From assembly GCA_051530055.1 (NCBI GenBank), contig CM121341.1, positions 15,872,001 through 15,936,000 on the forward strand: a stretch of 64,000 nucleotides of DNA, in the 5' to 3' direction. Within the stretch, counting starts at the first letter, position 1. Each line of letters opens with the position of its first letter. The position numbers were made by a program, and so were the translations under genes. This DNA comes from Neoechinorhynchus agilis. Taxonomy: Eukaryota > Acanthocephala. The notes beneath the pieces are model-generated. The model was not told the DNA's origin. It ran no database searches and saw nothing but the letters and a program-made list of their open reading frames with translations. Below, in pieces: positions 58,735 to 64,000 of this stretch.

Positions 58735-59300
58735 GCATCTATCTTTGCTGAAGTTGTCTGGATGTCGGATGTTGAGGCAGGGAGGTGGGATTTACCTTTG
58801 GGGTTATACAGGAGAATGACAGATTAGGAGCCTTTCCTTGTTCTCCGGTTATTAAGGAAAGATTGGGCTTGAGGGAAGAAAGATTTTTGGTAGAGGGTGG
58901 TATGAGCGAGGGGGGGATGAAAAAGGTTCGGGTTCCGGGTGTTTACTAGGGACGAGTATTTAGAGATGAGGGAAGAAAATTGTGGAGGGGGTTGAAGAAG
59001 ACGGAGGGCGTTTTTGGAGAAAATGGAGTGGAGGTGGGCTTCGAGGGGAGGGAGTGAAGTCCCGCATATTCTCGCTGCTCTCTTGTGGAAGGTTTCGAGG
59101 GAATGTAGAGCATTGTCGGAAAGGGCGAGGAAAGTGGGTAGGCGTATGTAAGGATAGGGAGGGTGGCCGAGAGATAAAAGTGGGCAAGGTGTTCAGGGGA
59201 TACGCCGAGACGCCGAAGGAGTTTGAGGAGGTAAAGACGAGGGTTTGCTTTAGAGAATGTAAATGAAATGTGGGCATCCCATTTAAGGTTTTCTTGTCGA
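58735..59300 (-). mobile_element. Second copy of the 9.5-kb LINE, 3' end, minus strand
   Basis: The reverse complement of 59300-58735 follows 14300-14880: HISFTFSK-like text, GVSPEHLAHFY, PSKPSTREQREYAG-like frame, CTTAATAACCGGAGAACAAGG, and a tail with AATAAAACGTG. Truncated at its 5' side near 59300. Close enough to the first copy to suggest relatively recent activity. Confidence 0.8.
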
Positions 59301-59399
59301 ATGTAAGATCAAGATTTTAGACAGAGAATATCCTTTTTCATACGCGATATTTCTACGAAGAACAAAGAATCAATGTTGAACCTGATAACAGAATTAATC

Positions 59400-59640
59400 T
59401 GTAAACGTAGGAATTAATGTCGATTTATGGGTTATTGATAATTGTAAAACCTGGCGATATGTTGATGACACGTTCTTCATCATCGAAAATAACACAGATG
59501 TTAAAACGTTAAATGAACTGTTGGATTCGAGACACAGTAACATAAAATGGGCTGTAACAGAAGAAGAGAGTGAACAGTGAACCATCAATTTCCTAGATGT
59601 TACTGCTAGTCGTCGCCTACCTTCTTTACAAATGATAGAA
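59400..59640 (+). mobile_element. Penelope-like RT fragment
   Basis: The plus strand shows WRYVDDTFFIIENNTD (PLE RT motif C), LNELLDSRHSNIKWAVTEEE and TINFLDVTASRR, the conserved run after the YVDD box. A short, broken relic. Confidence 0.75.
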
Positions 59641-59954
59641 ACAAGCGTGTTCATACCGACGACACCGATGCTGTCTACTCGCTTCGCTCGGGAACGGCAC
59701 GTTCCTCGCTTCGCTCGGAACCAGGATACTAGACAACAATATGAAGACGGAAACTTGTCGTCCAAAACGAGTCAAGTGAAAAGACCAAGGAAACGCCCAA
59801 TGTTATCGGGACACCAGGCCTAAATTCTGTTCATCAAATCACTGACGCAGACACCTTGAACGCGCCACTTTTCGATCGCACTCAATCTCAGAAGACCAAC
59901 GCTGCCGGGCTCCCACGCGTCTCTACCGATGTGTGTTTGCGTTAAGTCTTTTAA

Positions 59955-62030
59955 ATGAAGCAATTTGGGGGTTTTGTTTGCCCATGGTCCCGGGATCTCC
60001 GCTGTAGCGGGTCTTGTTCTCCACCACAATCAACCGATCTGTTTATGCTTAAGACCTCTCAGATCACCACTGACTCTATTTCGATACCTGATATCGTGCG
60101 GTTACTGCCCAAGAAAGTCCTGAAGCGGATCCAAAAGGGCGCACGATATCAGGTCGGAAAAGCATTTACGGGATTGCTCAACGATTGCCTCCAAAAGAAC
60201 TGTGCGCCATCATGGACACGGCTTTTCGCATTCCCGCTCTTAGTCTTTTGCACCAGTGATGATTCTGGGTGTCTTTGACATCAACAATCAAGGAAAGGGT
60301 GGCCTCCTTCGAACAGATATTTAACAATTTCGAAATGAAATTTCGCGAGGTTCGTAAGGGACGCATGAAGGAAGGGTCTCGTTGCCGTTTTTCAAAACGA
60401 TCACTGACTGAACGTGTCTCTTCGAAGCTTGCGGACGGGGTGCGACACTACAAATACTCCGGTCAAAACACCCACGCAGTAGTGGCAGTTTTGAAATCCC
60501 ACCTCCTCCCATACAAGACAAGACACCCAATCAAATTTCAGAGCTAAAAAAGGCCATCTCATCTTTTGCAAATGGTTCGGGTCATGGGCTTGACGAGCTA
60601 AGGCCTCAGCACCTAAAGGACATATATCCTTTACAACTGGTGAAGCCGCTCTCTCTTTAGAAAGTGCGCTTTCTCGGGTAGTCCACCGCCTGACTGGGGA
60701 GGACCTGAATCCCGTTGCAAAAGACCTATTTTTCGGAGCATCATTATGTGCCCTCACAAAAAAGAAGGTGGGATTCGTCCCATCGCCGTATCTTCGACGA
60801 TACGTCGACTAGCAGGAAAAATTCTCGGTAAAAGTAACACAGGGAAAACCGGGCAGCAACTTCGCCCAGTCCAACTGGGCTGCTGCACATTTTGCGAGGC
60901 GGAAGCTATTGTCCACGCGCTCCGAAACTTTACTACGAGGAGTTCAGAGCCGTGCGTGATTCTTAAGTGCGATTTTCAGAACGCCTTTAACTCTCTCAAT
61001 AGCGAAAGCATGTTCTGCGCAATTAAGGATCACGCACCAGAAGCCTTCCAGCATTTTCTCAATTCCTACGGGACCGCGATTCTTTTGCTATTCGAAGACC
61101 ACCTAATTTGGTCCGAACGAGGAGTGCAGCAAGGAGATCCTCTCGGTCCAATCGCAATCTCCCTAACGGTACATCCAATAGAGCACTCTCTCCATTCTAG
61201 CTTCAACGCTTGGTACTTGCATGGCGCTACGCGCGAAGATGATCCCTCCGTTGTACTGCGCGATTTGGAGACGCTAATTAGGGAGACCTCGAGAATGGGC
61301 ATTGAGCTCAATGCTGGAAAGTGTGAGCTTCTAGTATTAAATATCGAAGACGCTGCCAAAGTCAAGGAGCTAATGGATGAGTTCGAGGCCGTAGCTCCAG
61401 GTCTGAAATTCGTGACTCCAGAGCAACTCAGCCTCCTGGGTAGTTGCGTCTTCGATTCAAATGTGGAAGATGAGATCGGCCATATCATACCGCAACTTTC
61501 GTTGCTGTGCGATAGGGTGTGTGCTCTCTCGGCTCATGAAGCCTTGTTTCTCATAAAGAACGCGCTCTTCATCCCCAAATTGTTATATAAGGTCCGCACG
61601 GCAACATTCTTCAAACATAAGGAAGGATTGGCCAAGCTCGACGACAAGGTGGGGGCTTGTCTAGAGCGTATTTTAATTGTCCAGCTCTCAGATGAGGCGC
61701 GGCGACAAGCTTCACTACCTGTGTCATCTGGGGGACTGGGCATTCGGGCGCTAGTAGACCTTGCCTTGCCAGCCTTTCTTGTTACCAGTATCGAAGAAAA
61801 TTCTGAGAGAAAAGTTTTGTCTTGACCAAGACTTTGTGGTGGCAGTTGAGGAATGGTGCCAACAGACAGGCGCTAACCATGTTCCCGTGAATGGCCTCAG
61901 ACAGTCGATCTGGGATAGACCTCTCGTCGCGAGAGCTCACAGCTCTCTACTTTCAGAAACCAAACTTAGCCCAGTTTTCTTCGCGTTGATCAACAAACAC
62001 TCCGGATTCATATAAAATATTTGCAGCAGT
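59955..62030 (+). mobile_element. LINE of the restriction-like-endonuclease group: RT region
   Basis: An N-terminal stretch at 60090-60240 (LPKKVLKRIQKGARYQVGKA), the segment near 60550-60620 (AISSFANGSGHGLDELRPQH), then a long frame 60746-61825: KKEGGIRPIAVSSTIRRLAG, motif A CDFQNAFNSLN, motif B RGVQQGDPLGPIA, the motif C position WYLHGATREDDPSVV, GIELNAGKCELL (motif D), and the SSGGLGIRALVDLALPAFL block. The usual YLDD of motif C reads YLHG, so this RT is probably inactive. Breaks exist between the N-terminal pieces. The conserved C-terminal block (seen at 45.7-46.1 kb) is absent; the copy ends near 62030. GC is richer than the surroundings. Confidence 0.82.
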
Positions 62031-62049
62031 GTCCCTGTTTCTGAGAGCT

Positions 62050-62574
62050 ATAAAATATGCTCAACTTACATGTTAGGACAGGCTAAAATACGCTTGATTA
62101 CTCAAGCTCGGGGAGCAATTGGCTATCCCGAATCGGCGATAGGAAGAGCTTTCCACAAGGCAAAGAACGTCGCAAATAGACATGAGAAAATACTCCTGAC
62201 ATGTACTGGGAATGACAAGCCCAAATATATAGGGGTAAAATTTGTGGACAATGAAATTCGATCGAACCTAAGACGGGATTTTCGTGACCTGGACAAGACG
62301 ATCATTTTGTATACTATAAAAGGGTGGCAACCTTGTAGGCATCCGTAAAAACAAGCCAAAATATGAGCACCATGAAGTGGTATATGAGGTCCACTTCAAA
62401 GACTGCCCATCAAAATATGTGGGACAGACCAAACAGGGACTTAGCAAAAGGAAATCACAGCACAGATATGTATGTAGGTGTTATGACTCTTCTTCAGCCT
62501 TATCAATTCAAGCGGTGAATTGTGGACGTCAAATTGATCTGGATGACCCGAATGTGACTAGCACAAAGCCATAA
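62050..62574 (+). mobile_element. Penelope-like element 3' fragment with GIY-YIG domain
   Basis: Text such as SAIGRAFHKAKNVANRHEKI and, at 62377-62574, VYEVHFKDCPSKYVGQTKQG, the GIY-YIG-type endonuclease of PLEs. It abuts the truncated LINE at 62.03 kb. Incomplete, with a few breaks. Confidence 0.75.
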
Positions 62575-62579
62575 TTACG

Positions 62580-63569
62580 AAATCGTTTGATGATGGGCCA
62601 GCATTAGTTTAAAATTGCCATTGAAAATGCAATGGTGCTCTGGCTCAAAGGTTCTAGTGGACCATGAGTCCAGGAACGGTAGTTTGACGAACATGCTTGC
62701 CCATTAAGTACTAGTCAACAGGATAACGTCATAATGTTTGTGTTTTAGATGACAGACCTTGGGAAATATCGGAATTATCCAATGATATATCGGAGATAAA
62801 TTAGTGAACTTAAATTTGGGGTGACAAAACTACCAAAAGAAAGTATCTTTTCCCGACGATAATAATCCAAGGTATAAAAAGAAAAATGGTTACATTGAAT
62901 AGATGCGCAATTCGTATATGGAGACTAAAACTATAGTACTAAGATTTCATTCTTATCCTTTTCTTAAGAAAACCATTTTAAAGTCGTTTTAAAAGTCGAT
63001 GAGGTAAAATGCTACTGATTTAAACGTCCAACAGATCGTTACGGTTTATGTAATCTTCATTTAACTTAAAATACACCGATAGGCAATTTTATCTTTATAT
63101 ATCTTTATTCTTAGAAAGCTTTGCAAAGTTGCTATTTTATTACAATCTGCGAATTAAACTTCTCGGTATGATATTCCGGAAAATTTTGTTGTCGATCCGT
63201 CGTGGTGCCCTCGGACCAAAAACAGCAGAATTCTTATCCAAGGTTTGAAAGTTTATGGCCGAAGCCAACTATTTTTTATGAGAGAATCAGCTGTGCAATT
63301 CAAAAAAGGAATGCCGGATGCATCCTCGAAGCAATGGAGGATAAAGGTGTTCCTTCGTTCACATCGGAACTTTTATAAATTGGAAAGATGGCTTGTAAAA
63401 GAAAATGAATATAATATCAATCAGTTGTTTCTATCTAGTATTTGTTGTTTGCTTCGTATTTAACATTGTTTGTATACATGGCAAATAGGCGAGCAAAAGA
63501 TCCTAAGAATAAGGTACAATGTAATAAAAAGGTTGTTATTTTCGAATCACCTTCTCGTATACATTTTCG
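62580..63569. other. Mostly empty; possible short exon at 63168-63243
   Basis: ATGATATTCCGGAAAATTTT at about 63168 opens 25 codons (MIFRKILLSIRRGALGPKTA) ending at a donor-like AAG|GTTTGA; a 48-nt intron would lead to CAG at 63291, after which only a short frame follows in phase. It may be a small mitochondrial-targeted protein or the 5' end of another gene, but I cannot confirm it. Confidence 0.25.
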
Positions 63570-64000
63570 ATGCAATTTTTCCTTTTCGTTTCCCTAATCC
63601 TACACACATGGGCGCACAAGAGAGACTATGGTTTGCGTATGTGCATGGATCTTTTGGACGACGCTAATATTCTTCAGGATATTCAGTACTTGACTGGATA
63701 TCGGATAGTTGACACTGGAAAGTTAACGTTCATTGGTTTTGGTAAAGAAAACGAAAACCGAAATCTCTTTTTGCGGCTAACCAAGTTGGAACTTCTTAAA
63801 GACATTCTATATGCCAAAAAGGTTGCATTTCAGTGGCCTATTATTAGAAAGAGAAGGCGGCCTTCAATTAGTGAAGCAACGAGTTTTTATTTTAATGATC
63901 CACTATGGCAGGAGCAATGGTACATGAATAAAAACTGTTCATTGGCTACTTTCATGGATATCGAAGGGGCATGGAATATGGGTTTTAGTGGCAAAGGAGT
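63570..64000 (+). CDS. Proprotein convertase (kexin/furin-like), N-terminal part
   Basis: Calcium-dependent subtilisin-like endoprotease of the secretory pathway that cleaves prohormones and proproteins after basic residues. ATG at 63570 begins a signal peptide (MQFFLFVSLILHTWA); the prodomain follows (DIQYLTGYRIVDTGKLTFIG, FLRLTKLELLKDIL, KKVAFQWPIIRKRRRPS), whose basic run RKRRR is the expected autocleavage site. Then comes the start of the catalytic domain: FNDPLWQEQWYMNKNCSLAT, DIEGAWNMGFSGKGV, matching the DPxxxxQWYL and AWxxGYTGKGV consensus just before the catalytic Asp. 143 codons are inside the window; the catalytic triad lies beyond the right edge. Confidence 0.9.
   Translation, partial: MQFFLFVSLILHTWAHKRDYGLRMCMDLLDDANILQDIQYLTGYRIVDTGKLTFIGFGKENENRNLFLRLTKLELLKDILYAKKVAFQWPIIRKRRRPSISEATSFYFNDPLWQEQWYMNKNCSLATFMDIEGAWNMGFSGKG

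Noticed and set aside
59680-59730. GC-rich CGCTTCGCTCGG repeat as a regulatory site
   Set aside because: Two short copies inside retroelement debris, with no other support.

Overview
The window is AT-rich metazoan nuclear DNA. It has spliced genes, many splice acceptors (TTTCAG, TTTTAG and similar) lying directly upstream of ATG codons as in trans-spliced (SL) genes, and a large load of Penelope-like elements, LINE pieces, a tRNA-headed SINE pair and fold-back repeats. A flatworm (Platyhelminthes) is my best guess: the Cu/Zn SOD looks trematode-like, a dynein-light-chain-like gene is present, and Penelope-like elements are abundant. A nematode or other helminth is not excluded. Introns whose reading frames can be checked are very short, mostly 37-57 nt.

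Layout. 1-8.8 kb: a signal-peptide exon at the left edge, a doubtful exon near 2.1 kb, a fold-back repeat at 2.5 kb, a fatty-aldehyde dehydrogenase (ALDH3) gene and a cytosolic Cu/Zn superoxide dismutase gene, all on the minus strand. 9-16.2 kb: a mobile-element block with a fold-back repeat, a LINE with a zinc-knuckle ORF1 and endonuclease/RT ORF2, a Penelope-like element nested inside that LINE, and two SINE copies head to head. 18-28 kb: a glypican, a Nup98-like nucleoporin that stops at the position of the usual autocleavage, an unknown basic protein, and a Topors-like RING protein. 29-42 kb: a small acidic ORF, a COQ10-like lipid-binding protein, a divergent beta-tubulin, a small type I membrane protein, a nucleoredoxin-like thioredoxin-fold protein, and COG subunit 6. 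42-47 kb: gene-poor, with short doubtful exons, a large palindrome and LINE debris. 47.9-50.5 kb: three compact plus-strand genes (AGFG-type ArfGAP, dynein-light-chain-like protein, small ubiquitin-like protein). 51.8-58.3 kb: a UBR3/UBR1-type E3 ligase with a small opposite-strand ORF in one intron. 58.7-62.6 kb: a second mobile-element block. 63.6 kb to the end: the first part of a proprotein convertase.

The host genes are unrelated housekeeping or secretory genes (Golgi tethering, nuclear pore, ubiquitin ligases, CoQ function, redox, cytoskeleton) and do not form a pathway cluster. The most distinctive signal is a recurrent motif, CTGAAGA + short hairpin + GAAA, at the ends of the nested Penelope-like element and inside separate palindromes. 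It matches the core layout of a hammerhead ribozyme. Coordinates of spliced genes rest on frame-consistent GT-AG choices made by eye, and where phases do not close this is stated.
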